Part shown: one piece after another, positions 37,572 to 46,943 of the stretch
Layout of the letters: each line of letters begins with the position of its first letter
Position numbering within the stretch: the stretch's first letter is position 1
NCBI RefSeq assembly: GCF_001420005.1
Contig: NZ_LJAK01000004.1
Coordinates: forward strand, 62,001-126,000
Length of the DNA stretch: 64,000 nt
Direction of reading: 5' to 3'
From: Loktanella sp. 3ANDIMAR09
GTDB taxonomy: Bacteria > Pseudomonadota > Alphaproteobacteria > Rhodobacterales > Rhodobacteraceae
Notes under the pieces: model-generated
Databases searched by the model: none
The model's input: the letters and a program-made list of their open reading frames with translations, nothing else
What the model was told of the DNA's origin: nothing
Program-made: the position numbers and the translations under genes

Positions 37572-38552
37572 TCATTTTCTCCCGTAGCGCCGCCACTGAT
37601 CGTGAAGTGTTCCGATGATCCCCTTTCTGAAGAGCATGATGCAGAGCACGAAGATAATGCCCAGGATAACGGACAGCGGAAAGCCGGTCGTGGCGAAGAC
37701 ATTCTGGATTGCGACGATCAAGCCGGCTCCGACCACAGGGCCAAGCATCGTTCCCACGCCGCCCAGCAATGTCATCAGGATAACCTCTCCGGACATATGC
37801 CAGTCCACGTCCGTCAGCGTCGCGATCTGGAAGACCAGCGCCTTGGTTGCCCCGGCCAGACCTGTCAGCGTCGCCGACATTACGAAGGCCGCCAGCTTGT
37901 AGCGATTGACCCGGTAGCCCAGTGACACGGCGCGCGGCTCATTCTCGCGGATCGCGCGCAGGACCTGACCGAAGGGCGAATGCACGATGCGCCAGATCAC
38001 CGCCATACCGACCAGAAACACCCCGCAGACCAGCGCGTACATGGCCATCGGGTCACTCAGGTCGATCAGGCCGAGCAGCCGACCGCGCGGCACGTTCTGG
38101 ATCCCGTCTTCTGCATTTGTGAAACCCGCCCGCAGGAACAGGAAATAGACCATCTGCGCCAGCGCCAGCGTCGTCATCGCAAAGTAGATACCCTGCCGCC
38201 GGATCGCGACCACACCCATGGCCAGTCCAAGGCCCGCCGCGCACAGGGTGCCGAACAGGATGCCCGTCAGCGGCTCAAAATCCCAGACCTTAACCGCATG
38301 GGCAGTGGCATAGGCGGCCCCGCCGAAGAAGGTCGCGTGGCCGAAGGACAGCAGGCCGGTGTAGCCCAGCAGCATGTTGAAGGCGGACGCGAAGAGCGCG
38401 AAGCACAGCAGCTTCATCACGAAAACCGGATACGCCATGAAGGGGGCCACGATCAGCGCGGCGAGGATCGCGGCAACCACGGCGATGCCCTTCCTGGGCA
38501 GGCCCGCGCGCTCTTTCGCGGCGAAGTCGGTAGAGGTGTCGGATACGCTCAT
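37572..38552 (-). CDS. LIV-type ABC transporter permease (LivM-like), system 1
   Basis: 326 residues from the ATG at 38552, just after the LivH-like stop and behind GTGAGG. About nine helices and the LivM signature LLGYTGLLSFGHATFFGGAAY, the EAA-like loop AIRENEPRAVSLGYRVNRYKL and GGVGTMLGPVVGAG are visible. It forms the membrane channel with the LivH-like protein. Last gene of a minus-strand operon: binding protein, GST, LivG, LivF, LivH, LivM. Substrate not predictable; LIV-type systems also move amides, urea and aromatic acids. Confidence 0.93.
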   Translation of the reverse strand: MSVSDTSTDFAAKERAGLPRKGIAVVAAILAALIVAPFMAYPVFVMKLLCFALFASAFNMLLGYTGLLSFGHATFFGGAAYATAHAVKVWDFEPLTGILFGTLCAAGLGLAMGVVAIRRQGIYFAMTTLALAQMVYFLFLRAGFTNAEDGIQNVPRGRLLGLIDLSDPMAMYALVCGVFLVGMAVIWRIVHSPFGQVLRAIRENEPRAVSLGYRVNRYKLAAFVMSATLTGLAGATKALVFQIATLTDVDWHMSGEVILMTLLGGVGTMLGPVVGAGLIVAIQNVFATTGFPLSVILGIIFVLCIMLFRKGIIGTLHDQWRRYGRK

Positions 38553-38559
38553 GTCAGCC

Positions 38560-39447
38560 TCACGCGGTTTTGCCGAACAGGCCGCTCGGACGGAAGAAGA
38601 GAACAATCGCCATGATCACGAAGACCACGATGTTGGACGCCTCGGGATAGATCACCTTGGTCAGCCCCTCGATCAGGCCCAGCAGAAATCCCGTCAGGAT
38701 CGCCCCGCCGATCGAGCCCATCCCGCCGATGACGACGACGGCGAAGACCACGATCACGATGTTCGACCCCATCAGCGGGCTGACTTGAAACACGGGTGCG
38801 GCCATGACGCCCGCGAAAGCGGCCAGGAAGGCCCCGAAGGCGTAGGTCGCCGTCAGCAGCAAAGGCACGTTGACGCCGAAGGCCTCGACCAGCGGGCGAT
38901 TTTCGGTGGCGGCCCGCAGCAAGGCTCCCAGCTTGGTCCGCTCGATCAGGGCCCAAGTGGCAAGGCAGACGATCAGCGACACCACGATCACGAAGGCGCG
39001 GTAGTGGGGCATGATCATGAATCCAAGGTTCGACGCGCCCGACAGGGCGGATGGCGGGCTGAAGTTCTGCCCCGCGACCCCGAATTGATACTGCGCCAGA
39101 CCCTCCACGATCAGCGCGATGCCGAAGGTCAGCAGAAGGCCGTATAGCGGATCGAGACCTTGCAGATGCGTAAGAAGCCCACGCTCGATGGCGGCGGCGA
39201 AGATCGCCACGATCAGGGGTGCTGCGACCAGCAGAATCCAGAACGGCAGGCCGAACCATTCGCCCAAGAGGAACGCCGCGAAGGCCCCCATCATGTACAG
39301 CGCGCCATGGGCGAAGTTGATGATCCGCAGCAGCCCGAAGATGATCGCAAGCCCCAGCGACAGCAGCGCGTAGAACGCCCCGTTGAAAAGGCCGATCAGA
39401 AGTTGGCCCGCCAGAACCGGCAGCGGAATTCCGAAGATGTCTGCCAT
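38560..39447 (-). CDS. LIV-type ABC transporter permease (LivH-like), system 1
   Basis: 295 residues, ~8 helices, with the LivH start FNGAFYALLSLGLAIIFGLL followed by RIINFAHGALYMMGA. The cytoplasmic coupling loop is LLRAATENRPLVEAFGVNV, and GGMGSIGGAILTGFLLGLIEG lies near the end. Only 2 nt separate its start from the LivF-like stop, so they are co-translated. Confidence 0.93.
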   Translation of the reverse strand: MADIFGIPLPVLAGQLLIGLFNGAFYALLSLGLAIIFGLLRIINFAHGALYMMGAFAAFLLGEWFGLPFWILLVAAPLIVAIFAAAIERGLLTHLQGLDPLYGLLLTFGIALIVEGLAQYQFGVAGQNFSPPSALSGASNLGFMIMPHYRAFVIVVSLIVCLATWALIERTKLGALLRAATENRPLVEAFGVNVPLLLTATYAFGAFLAAFAGVMAAPVFQVSPLMGSNIVIVVFAVVVIGGMGSIGGAILTGFLLGLIEGLTKVIYPEASNIVVFVIMAIVLFFRPSGLFGKTA

Positions 39448-39449
39448 GT

Positions 39450-40151
39450 CTATACCCCTACGACTTCGGTGATCTGGCTGGCGTGGGCGTCGAATTCGTC
39501 CCGCGCGAAGCTGCCGGCGATGCGGCCGTTCTCGATCAGGAAAAACCGGTCGGCGAGCGATTTGGCGAAATGGAAGTTCTGCTCGACCAGCAGCATCGTC
39601 ATCCCCTGCTCTTTCAGTTTGCGCAGCATGTCGGCTATGGATTGGACGATGACGGGGGCGAGGCCCTCTGTCGGCTCGTCCAGCAGCAGAAGTTTCGGCC
39701 CGGTGCGCAGGACCCGCGCGAGTGCCAGCATCTGCTGCTCCCCACCTGACAGGGTGCCGCCCCCGGCCCGCCCCCGCTCCTTCAGGTTCGGAAAGAAGCG
39801 GTAGATGTCCGCTTCCGTCATGCCGTCCGTGCCGATCTGCGGCAGCAGGCGGAGGTTTTCGGTGACAGACAGCGAATGGAAGATCCCGCGTTCCTCTGGG
39901 ATGTAGCCGAGCCCATGATAGGCAACGCGGTGGCGCGGCACGTTCATCAGGTCGGCCCCGTCCAGACGGATCATCCCCTCGCGCCGGGACAGAAGGTTCA
40001 TGATGGCGCGCAGCGTGGTGGTCTTGCCTGCCCCGTTGCGCCCGATCAGGGCCACCGTCTCTCCCGGCCGGACAGACAGGGAAAGGCCGTGCAGCACATG
40101 GCTTTCGTCGTACCAGCCGTGCAGGTCGCGGATCTCCAGAAGATCACTCAT
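39450..40151 (-). CDS. LIV-type ABC transporter ATPase (LivF-like), system 1
   Basis: 233 residues from the ATG at 40151. Walker A GRNGAGKTTTLRAIM, signature LSGGEQQMLALARVL, Walker B LLLLDEPTEGLAPV and the LivF-type YIPEERGIFHSLSVTENL are all intact. It overlaps the LivG-like gene by 8 nt. It pairs with LivG to power import. Confidence 0.94.
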   Translation of the reverse strand: MSDLLEIRDLHGWYDESHVLHGLSLSVRPGETVALIGRNGAGKTTTLRAIMNLLSRREGMIRLDGADLMNVPRHRVAYHGLGYIPEERGIFHSLSVTENLRLLPQIGTDGMTEADIYRFFPNLKERGRAGGGTLSGGEQQMLALARVLRTGPKLLLLDEPTEGLAPVIVQSIADMLRKLKEQGMTMLLVEQNFHFAKSLADRFFLIENGRIAGSFARDEFDAHASQITEVVGV

Positions 40152-40932
40152 GCCCTGCCCCCATGTAGCTTTCGCGCACTTCCTGATTGGCGCGGATCTC
40201 TTCGAACGACCCCTCTGCCAGTACCGCACCGCGGGCGAGGACCGTGACCCGGTCACATAGGTCGTCCACCACATCGAGGTTGTGCTCGACCATCAGAACC
40301 GTGCGATCCTGTGCGGCCCGGCGGATCAGCTCGGCGATGGCGCCGATGTCGGCGCTGGCCATGCCCGCCATTGGCTCGTCCAGCAGCATCACCTGCGGGT
40401 CCAGTGCCAACGTCGTCGCCAGCTCCAACGAGCGTTTGCGCCCATAAGACACATCGGATGCGCGCTGATCCCCTAGATCCAGAAGGTTCACCTGATCGAG
40501 CAGCGCGTCCACCCGGTCATCCAGGACGGACAGGCGGCGCGTTGGTTGCCAAAACTGCACGTCCATCCCGTGTTTGCGCTGCAAAGCCACGCGGATGTTC
40601 TCGCGCAGGGTCAGATGCGGGAAGACCGCCGAGATCTGGAACGACCGGACCATGCCCCGCCGCACGACCTCTTCGGGTTTGGCGCGGGTGATGTCTTCCC
40701 CGCCCAGATGGATCTTGCCCGCCGTCGGCGTCAGGAACTTGGTCAGCAGGCCGAACAATGTGGACTTGCCCGCGCCGTTTGGCCCGATCAACCCGTGGAT
40801 CGTGCCGCGCGCTACCTCGAAGGTCACATCGTCGATAGCGGTGAACGCACCGAAGGTCTTGGTCAGGCCGCGCGCCGACAGCGCCACCTCGGACGTCGCA
40901 GCCCGCGGCAGGGTGCGGTCGTGCTGGCTCAT
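40144..40932 (-). CDS. LIV-type ABC transporter ATPase (LivG-like), system 1
   Basis: 262 residues from the ATG at 40932, which overlaps the GST stop (ATGA). Walker A is GPNGAGKSTLFGLL, LivG-type RSFQISAVFPHLTLRENIRVA follows, and Walker B is VMLLDEPMAGM. The signature reads SYGRKRSLELATTLA in place of LSGGQ, a pattern often seen in LivG proteins. The C-terminal GSFEEIRANQEVRESYMG is typical. Confidence 0.94.
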   Translation of the reverse strand: MSQHDRTLPRAATSEVALSARGLTKTFGAFTAIDDVTFEVARGTIHGLIGPNGAGKSTLFGLLTKFLTPTAGKIHLGGEDITRAKPEEVVRRGMVRSFQISAVFPHLTLRENIRVALQRKHGMDVQFWQPTRRLSVLDDRVDALLDQVNLLDLGDQRASDVSYGRKRSLELATTLALDPQVMLLDEPMAGMASADIGAIAELIRRAAQDRTVLMVEHNLDVVDDLCDRVTVLARGAVLAEGSFEEIRANQEVRESYMGAGHE

Positions 40933-41537
40933 GACGGGATCGTCTCGCTGACGGACTTGTGCCGTCCAACACGCTCGATCCACGCGTCAAGGTTCGGGAT
41001 TGCAGGACGCCACGGGTTATCGGGAAAGCGGAAATCCATGTATTGCACGGCATCCACGACGAGCAATTCGGCCAGACCAAGACGGTCCTCGGACAGCCGG
41101 TCCACCATGCCGTCCAAACGACCAAGGCTGACCTTCATGGTCTCACGCCGCCGCTCGGCCACGGGGTGGGTTTCGTCGAACTCGGTCACGGCCAGATCAT
41201 CCGAAAACAGCTTCCGCCCGGTCATTATGTAGACGGCGGCTTCGATCACGCCGAAGGCGAGGCCGCATATCTCATAATCCTGCGGACTTTTCGATTTCAG
41301 GTGCGAGCCCTCGGGCGCGATGTCGGCAGCATACATGGCAATCACCATCGCCTCGGTCAGGATGGTGCCGTCGTCCAGTTGCAGGCACGGCACCCGCTTG
41401 GCGGGGTTCAGTTCGACCAGCTGCTCCGGGTCGGCCCAAGGGTTCAGAAGTTCGATCTCGAAATCGGCCTGCGCTTCGATAAGGGCCATGTGCGCCAGGC
41501 GTGCGAACGGCGAGGTGGTGGATTTCATCAGTTTCAT
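40929..41537 (-). CDS. Glutathione S-transferase family protein
   Basis: 202 residues. The N-terminal thioredoxin fold has SPFARLAHMALIEA with Ser near the usual catalytic position, and cis-Pro in AKRVPCLQLDDG, then TEAMVIAMY. An all-helical C-terminal domain follows. It sits between the binding protein and the ATPases of the ABC operon, so its job is probably tied to the imported compound, for example glutathione-dependent cleavage or detoxification. That is inferred from position only. Confidence 0.85.
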   Translation of the reverse strand: MKLMKSTTSPFARLAHMALIEAQADFEIELLNPWADPEQLVELNPAKRVPCLQLDDGTILTEAMVIAMYAADIAPEGSHLKSKSPQDYEICGLAFGVIEAAVYIMTGRKLFSDDLAVTEFDETHPVAERRRETMKVSLGRLDGMVDRLSEDRLGLAELLVVDAVQYMDFRFPDNPWRPAIPNLDAWIERVGRHKSVSETIPS

Positions 41538-41570
41538 GGGGTCTCTCCCGATCGGATCAAATGGAAGGCC

Positions 41571-41592
41571 CGGGGGCCATCCAAGGCCCCCG
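41571..41592 (-). terminator. Hairpin after the binding-protein gene, system 1
   Basis: CGGGGGCC-ATCCAA-GGCCCCCG, 8-bp stem, 19 nt after the stop of the periplasmic binding protein and ahead of the rest of its operon. No T-run, so it is more likely an mRNA-stabilising or partial-termination hairpin that keeps binding protein levels above those of the membrane parts. Confidence 0.6.
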
Positions 41593-41610
41593 AAGTGGGG
41601 AGGAGCGCGC

Positions 41611-42813
41611 CTAGTTTGTCGCGGCGGCGGTCAGCGGGCAGCCACTGTCGGCCGCCGACAGGAACAGGCTGTCGCCCGGAATGGTCGCCACGATCTCGTA
41701 GATGTCCGCCGGACCCTCGCTTTCATCGGGCGTGTTCACCTCTGCCAGCAGCATGTCGTAGACCACGCGTCCGTTCTCCTGGATCGAGGCGTTCTGGTAA
41801 AACCCGTCGCTCAGCGGCATTTCCTTCATCTTGGCGGTGACCGCCTCTGCATCCGTCGTGCCTGCCTCTGCCACGGCATTCAGAAAATGCATGACCCCGG
41901 AATAGGCGCCCGCATGGCCCATGGTGGGCACCTGCCCGCCATTCATCTCCATGATGCGGTTGCCGAAGTCGCGGGTCTGATCGTTCAGATCCCAGTAGAA
42001 GGACGTTGCCATGCGGATGTTCTGCGCCTGCTCAAGGCCCAGCGCCTGGACATTGTTGGCGAAGACCAGCATCGCGGCAAGGTGGTCCGACAGGCCGAAG
42101 TTCCCGGCCTGCTTGATCGTCGTCTCCAGATCCGTGCCCGCGTTCGCCAGCCCGAAGATCTTCGCGCCCGAGCCTTGCGCCGACAGCAGCGCCGAGGCCA
42201 TGTCGTTGGTGTTCAGCGGATGCACCGTCTCGCCCACCACGCTTCCGCCCGCTTCCTCGATGGCGGCGGTGGCGTCGGCGGCAAGGGCGTGGCCGAAGAC
42301 GTAATCGGGCGTGATCATGTACCAGCTATCGCCGCCCTGCTCGACCACCGCACCGGCCACACCTCGGGCCAGCTCGCGGGTCGTGGGCGCCCAGTGAAAG
42401 CTGTAGGGCGTGCATTGATCGCCCGAGAAGTTGGGCGCGTAGCCGCCCGTCGCCAGCGTTACCACACCGCTCTCCCCGGCCCGCGCCTGCGCGGCCAGAC
42501 CCACGGCAGAGGAGCCGCCGAGGGTCATCGCGACGACGCCCTGTTCATCAATCAGCTGTTGCGCCAGCGCCGATCCCACGTCGGGCTTGTTCTGGTGATC
42601 GGCAGAGATCACCTCGATCGGGCGGCCCAGAACCTCTCCGCCGAAATCCTCGACGGCCATCTCGACGGCGCGCAGGGTGTTCGGCCCGCCGTTGCCGGAA
42701 TAGATACCGGTCATGTCGTCCAGCACCAGCAGGCGGACGGGTCCGTCCTGTGCGAAGGCGGGCAAGGCGGCGGTGGCCAGAAGGGCTGCGGCAAGCGTCT
42801 TTGTCAGGGTCAT
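41611..42813 (-). CDS. LIV-type ABC transporter substrate-binding protein, system 1
   Basis: 400 residues from the ATG at 42813 behind GGGAGAG, giving a signal peptide MTLTKTLAAALLATAALPAFAQ. The type I periplasmic-binding fold is seen in VRLLVLDDMTGIYSGNGGPN and VDFGGEVLGRPIEVISADHQNKPD-like segments, with the family DYVFGHALAADATAAIEEAGG in the second lobe. It captures the substrate outside and delivers it to the LivHM channel. First gene of the minus-strand operon and divergent from the CitF-like gene, with 293 nt between that must hold both promoters. Confidence 0.92.
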   Translation of the reverse strand: MTLTKTLAAALLATAALPAFAQDGPVRLLVLDDMTGIYSGNGGPNTLRAVEMAVEDFGGEVLGRPIEVISADHQNKPDVGSALAQQLIDEQGVVAMTLGGSSAVGLAAQARAGESGVVTLATGGYAPNFSGDQCTPYSFHWAPTTRELARGVAGAVVEQGGDSWYMITPDYVFGHALAADATAAIEEAGGSVVGETVHPLNTNDMASALLSAQGSGAKIFGLANAGTDLETTIKQAGNFGLSDHLAAMLVFANNVQALGLEQAQNIRMATSFYWDLNDQTRDFGNRIMEMNGGQVPTMGHAGAYSGVMHFLNAVAEAGTTDAEAVTAKMKEMPLSDGFYQNASIQENGRVVYDMLLAEVNTPDESEGPADIYEIVATIPGDSLFLSAADSGCPLTAAATN

Positions 42814-43106
42814 GTCTCTCTCCCGTTGGTGGTCCCGCACCGACCGGCAGGGCGGTGCGCTCGGGGCACAGATGCCCCCTTGTCCATGCAAGACTGCTTT
42901 GAAAAGCGCCGTCACAGGAAAGACGAAAGCAAGCTTGGGGCTATAGATTTCGGCTATGACCCGCGCCTCAGTCCCAGAGGATTGACCCTGATGAGGCCAT
43001 CCGACCGCTTGGCTAGACGATTATCGTATGGCGTTTGCAGCTTATCCGTCTTTCACTGCGCCAGCCCTGCATGTGTAGATAACGGTGACAGCCGAAGAGG
43101 ACTCCG

Positions 43107-44603
43107 ATGAACCAGACGCAGCGCATCCCGCAATGGATTCTCGATCAAGGCCCGTTCTCGCGCACGTCGCTTGCACACGTAAGCAAGACCGCGCGGCATG
43201 GGTCTGGCAAGGTCAGCCCCGATCTTGATACGACCCTTGCCAAGCTTGGACTGCGCGACGGGGCCACGCTTTCGTTCCATCATCACCTGCGCAACGGCGA
43301 TGCGGTGATGGTCGCCGTGATCGACGCCTGCGCGCGGGCGGGTCTGCGCGATTTGCATGTGGCCGCGTCCTCGATCTTTCCGGTCCACGCGCCACTTGTC
43401 GCCCATATGGAAAGCGGCGTCATCGGGGGGATGAGCACGAATTTCCTGTCCGGTCCCGTCGCGCAGGCCGTCTCACGCGGTGTGTTGAAGACACCGGTGA
43501 TCCTGCGCACCCACGGTGGCCGTGCCCGCGCGATCGCAGATGGCACGCTGAAGATCGACGCCGCCTTCATCGCCGCCCCCGCTGCCGACCCGCTGGGCAA
43601 TATCTCGGGCACCCATGGCCCGCGCGCCTGCGGCGTCCTTGGCTACCCGCAGTGTGACGCCCGACACGCGGCCCAGGTCATCGCCGTGACCGATACGCTG
43701 ACAGAGTTTCCGGTGCCCGGCATCCAGATCGGTCACGACCGCGTGGATCAGGTCGCGCTTGTGCCGACGCTGGGCGATCAGGACGGCATCCTGTCGGGCA
43801 CCACCCGCCCCAGCACCAAACCGGCCGACCTGGAAATCGCCCGGCTGGCCACCGCCGTCATCGACGCCAGCGGCCTTCTGGTGGACGGCTTCAGCCTGCA
43901 GAACGGCGCAGGGGGTGCATCGCTGGCAACGGCGAAGGCCCTTGGAGAGCGGATGACGGAACGCGGCGTTACCGGCAGCTTCGCCAGCGGCGGCATCACC
44001 GGCTTCCACGTCGACATGCTGGAAGCGGGCCTCTTCCGCGCGCTTCTGAATGTGCAGTGCTTCGATCTGGCGGCAGTGGAGTCCTTTGCCCGCGACAGGC
44101 GGCATCAGGGGATCTCGGCCTCAATGTACGCGAACCCGTACCAGCGCGGGTCTGTCGTGGATCGCCTGGATGCGGTGGTTCTCGGCGCGACCGAGATCGA
44201 CTTGGACTTCAACGTCAACGTCACCACCCTGGCCGATGGTACGATCGCGGGTGGATCGGGCGGGCACGCCGATACGGCAGCGGGCGCGAAGCTCGCCATC
44301 GTCACCACCAAGCTGACGGCAGCGGGCTTTCCAAAGATCGTCGAGCGGGTGGGCACCCTGACCACGCCGGGGGCCACAATCGACGTGCTGGTCACCGATC
44401 AGGGCATCGCCGTGAACCCCACCCGGCCCGACCTGCACGAGCGGCTGACCCACGCGGGTCTCGCCCCGGTTCCTATCACCGATCTGCAGGCCCGCGCCCG
44501 CAATCAGTCCGACCGCGCGCCGATCCGGTCCGAAAGCGATGACATCGTGGCGATCTGTGAATACCGTGACGGCAGTGTCACCGACGTTATCCGCCGTATC
44601 TGA
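43107..44603 (+). CDS. Citrate lyase alpha-subunit family protein (candidate citramalate CoA-transferase)
   Basis: 498 residues, close to the ~510 of CitF. Family marks are GSGKVSPDLDTTLAKLGLRD near the start, TLSFHHHLRNGD, and SASMYANPYQRGSVVDRLD near residue 335. CitF normally swaps acetyl on the citrate lyase acyl carrier for citrate. Here no carrier subunit (CitD) or prosthetic-group genes (CitG, CitX) are nearby. Instead the next gene is a class I fumarase and the one after a CitE-like lyase. This set fits the route mesaconate, (S)-citramalate, citramalyl-CoA, acetyl-CoA plus pyruvate, in which a CitF-like protein acts as CoA-transferase. The family call is firm, the substrate is inferred. 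Confidence 0.85.
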   Translation: MNQTQRIPQWILDQGPFSRTSLAHVSKTARHGSGKVSPDLDTTLAKLGLRDGATLSFHHHLRNGDAVMVAVIDACARAGLRDLHVAASSIFPVHAPLVAHMESGVIGGMSTNFLSGPVAQAVSRGVLKTPVILRTHGGRARAIADGTLKIDAAFIAAPAADPLGNISGTHGPRACGVLGYPQCDARHAAQVIAVTDTLTEFPVPGIQIGHDRVDQVALVPTLGDQDGILSGTTRPSTKPADLEIARLATAVIDASGLLVDGFSLQNGAGGASLATAKALGERMTERGVTGSFASGGITGFHVDMLEAGLFRALLNVQCFDLAAVESFARDRRHQGISASMYANPYQRGSVVDRLDAVVLGATEIDLDFNVNVTTLADGTIAGGSGGHADTAAGAKLAIVTTKLTAAGFPKIVERVGTLTTPGATIDVLVTDQGIAVNPTRPDLHERLTHAGLAPVPITDLQARARNQSDRAPIRSESDDIVAICEYRDGSVTDVIRRI

Positions 44604-44612
44604 GGACCTCCC

Positions 44613-46109
44613 ATGCCGCCCATCACCGAAGCCCACGTCATTGACAGCATCGCCGACGCGCTCCAGTTCGTGGCCTGCTATCATCCGACGGATTTCATCA
44701 CCGCCATGGCGGACGCCTACGAGCGCGAGGAAGCGCCCGGCGCCAGGAACGCCATTGCCCAGATCCTGACCAACTCGCGCATGTGCGCGCTGGGAAAGCG
44801 GCCCATCTGCCAGGATACCGGGGTGGCGAACGTCTTCGTGAAGCTGGGCGTTCAGGCCGCTACGGACTGGAAACGCCCCCTGCAGGACATCGTGGATGAC
44901 GCGGTGCGCCGCGCCTACATGCTGGATACGAACCCCCTGCGGGCTTCGGTCGTGCGCGACCCCTTCGGGATGCGCAAAAACACTGGCGACAACACCCCAG
45001 CCATGCTGCATGTCGAGATGGTGTCGGGCGACAAGCTGGACATCACCGTCTCGGCCAAGGGCGGCGGGTCCGAGAACAAGACCAGGTTCGCGGTGCTGAA
45101 CCCCTCGGCCTCTGTCGCGGATTGGGTGATTGAGACGGTCCAGACCCTTGGCGCGGGCTGGTGCCCGCCGGGCATGCTGGGGATCGGCGTCGGCGGTTCG
45201 GTGGACAAGGCGATGGCCATGGCCAAGATGTCGCTCAACGATCCGGTGGACATGGCCGATCTGCTGGCGCGCGGCCCATCGAATCCGGTCGAAGAGCTAC
45301 GATGCGAGATCTACCGCCGCGTCAACGATCTGGGCATCGGCGCGCAAGGCTTGGGCGGGCTGACCACGGTGCTGGACGTCAAGGTGAACCACTATCCCAC
45401 CCACGCGGCCTCCCTACCCGTGGCGCTGATCCCCAATTGCGTCGCCACGCGCCACGTCCACTTCACGCTGGATGGAAGCGGCGCGGCGACATTCGATCCG
45501 CCTGACCTCTCGCTCTGGCCCGAGGTGACGCTGGAGGCCGCCGCCGCCGATGCCCGCCGCATCGACCTTGACGCGCTGGACGACGCCACGTTGGCCTCTC
45601 TGGAACCGGGCGACACGCTTCTGGTGTCCGGCACACTCTATACCGGCCGCGACGCCGCCCATAAGCGCATGGTCGAAACGCTGGACCGGGGCGAGGATCT
45701 GCCGGTCGATCTGCGCGGGCGCGCCATCTATTACGTGGGCCCCGTCGATCCCGTGGGCGACGAGGTGATCGGCCCCGCTGGTCCGACCACGTCGACCCGG
45801 ATGGACAAGTTCACCGACCGTGTGCTGGGAGAGACCGGTCTCAAGGTCATGATCGGCAAGGCCGAACGTGGCCCCGAGGGATTGCGCGCCATCGCAAAAC
45901 ACGGCGCGGTCTACATGATCGCGGTCGGCGGCGCGGCGTTCCTGGTGTCGAAGGCCATCAAGGAGGCGCAGCCCGTGGCCTACGAAGACCTCGGCATGGA
46001 GGCTATCTACAAGCTGCGGGTGAAGGATATGCCCGTGACGCTGGCCGTGGACACCAAAGGCAACTCCATCCACGAGATCGGCCCGAATGCCTGGCGCAAG
46101 AGCGCCTGA
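44613..46109 (+). CDS. Class I (Fe-S) fumarate hydratase family, candidate mesaconase
   Basis: 498 residues, a single chain with both the alpha and beta domains of class I fumarases. Likely 4Fe-4S ligands are the Cys of RPICQDTG (near 65), GWCPPG (near 185) and IPNCVATRH (near 280). The beta domain has the GPTTSTRMDKFTD active-site segment and an IGKAERG loop. It starts 9 nt after the CitF-like gene. Class I fumarases can hydrate mesaconate to (S)-citramalate, and the neighbours make that the likely role rather than a spare TCA enzyme. Confidence 0.9.
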   Translation: MPPITEAHVIDSIADALQFVACYHPTDFITAMADAYEREEAPGARNAIAQILTNSRMCALGKRPICQDTGVANVFVKLGVQAATDWKRPLQDIVDDAVRRAYMLDTNPLRASVVRDPFGMRKNTGDNTPAMLHVEMVSGDKLDITVSAKGGGSENKTRFAVLNPSASVADWVIETVQTLGAGWCPPGMLGIGVGGSVDKAMAMAKMSLNDPVDMADLLARGPSNPVEELRCEIYRRVNDLGIGAQGLGGLTTVLDVKVNHYPTHAASLPVALIPNCVATRHVHFTLDGSGAATFDPPDLSLWPEVTLEAAAADARRIDLDALDDATLASLEPGDTLLVSGTLYTGRDAAHKRMVETLDRGEDLPVDLRGRAIYYVGPVDPVGDEVIGPAGPTTSTRMDKFTDRVLGETGLKVMIGKAERGPEGLRAIAKHGAVYMIAVGGAAFLVSKAIKEAQPVAYEDLGMEAIYKLRVKDMPVTLAVDTKGNSIHEIGPNAWRKSA

Positions 46110-46114
46110 GGCCC

Positions 46115-46912
46115 CTACCCCGCCGCCCGAGACAGGATCCGTCGGGCGGCGTCTTCCACCGGATTGTCGATCATCTTGCCATCCAGCGCGACGGCGCCCG
46201 ATCCGCTGGCCTCTATCGCCTCGATCACTCGGCGTGCCCACGTCACCTCGTCTTCGCTCGGGGCAAAGATTCGGGCGACGGGCTCGACCTGCTTGGGATG
46301 GATCAACAGCTTGCCGGCAAAGCCCAGCCGCTTGGCGTAGCGTGTATCGTCCTCCAGCGCGGTCGTATCGTCGAGCTTGACGGTCACGCTGTCGATCGGC
46401 GGCTCGGCACCGGCCAGCCGTGACTGCATGACCAACTGGCCGCGCGCATACGCCAAGGCATCGCGGTCCGGCGCGGCACCGATATCCAGCGCGAAGTCGA
46501 GATGGCCAAAAGCGGCGCGGGGCGTGTCGTCCCGCGCAAGCAGCTCCGCCGCCCGGTGCAGGCCCAGCGCGGTTTCGATCTGGGGGATCAGCTCCACCTG
46601 CCGACCTGCCGCCGCCCGCACGGCTGATAGGGTACCGGTGCTCTGTGCTTTCGGGACCATGATCGCCGTGGCACGGCACCGCGGCAGCCACGCCAGATCA
46701 GCCTCGAACCCCGGCGCGGTGGCATCGTTGATCCGAACGACCACCCGCGTCCAGTCCAGTTCGGCAGTTGCGATGGCATCCCGCGCGGCGGGCTTATCCT
46801 TCGCGCGCACCGCGTCCTCCAGATCAAGGATCACGCGATCCGCCCCGGACCCAAGCGCCTTTTCAAAGCGCTCGGGCCGGTTCGCGGGCACGAAAAGATA
46901 CGTCGTATTCAT
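46115..46912 (-). CDS. CitE-like (HpcH/HpaI family) lyase, candidate citramalyl-CoA lyase
   Basis: 265 residues. LFVPANRPERFEKALGSGAD, DLEDAVRAKDKPAAR and the Mg-binding GHLDFALDIGA are typical of CitE/MCL-type aldolases acting on acyl-CoA esters. Stand-alone CitE-like proteins split malyl-, citramalyl- or similar CoA thioesters. It is convergent with the fumarase (5 nt between stops) and followed by SnoaL-like and GST-like genes on its own strand, so it is probably read with those. Confidence 0.88.
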   Translation of the reverse strand: MNTTYLFVPANRPERFEKALGSGADRVILDLEDAVRAKDKPAARDAIATAELDWTRVVVRINDATAPGFEADLAWLPRCRATAIMVPKAQSTGTLSAVRAAAGRQVELIPQIETALGLHRAAELLARDDTPRAAFGHLDFALDIGAAPDRDALAYARGQLVMQSRLAGAEPPIDSVTVKLDDTTALEDDTRYAKRLGFAGKLLIHPKQVEPVARIFAPSEDEVTWARRVIEAIEASGSGAVALDGKMIDNPVEDAARRILSRAAG

Positions 46913-46943
46913 GGTTGTGTGTCCGACGAGGGTCCGACAGGAG

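Noticed and set aside
43107-46912. Complete citrate lyase operon
   Set aside because: CitF- and CitE-like proteins are present but the acyl carrier CitD and the prosthetic-group genes are not, and CitE is on the opposite strand.
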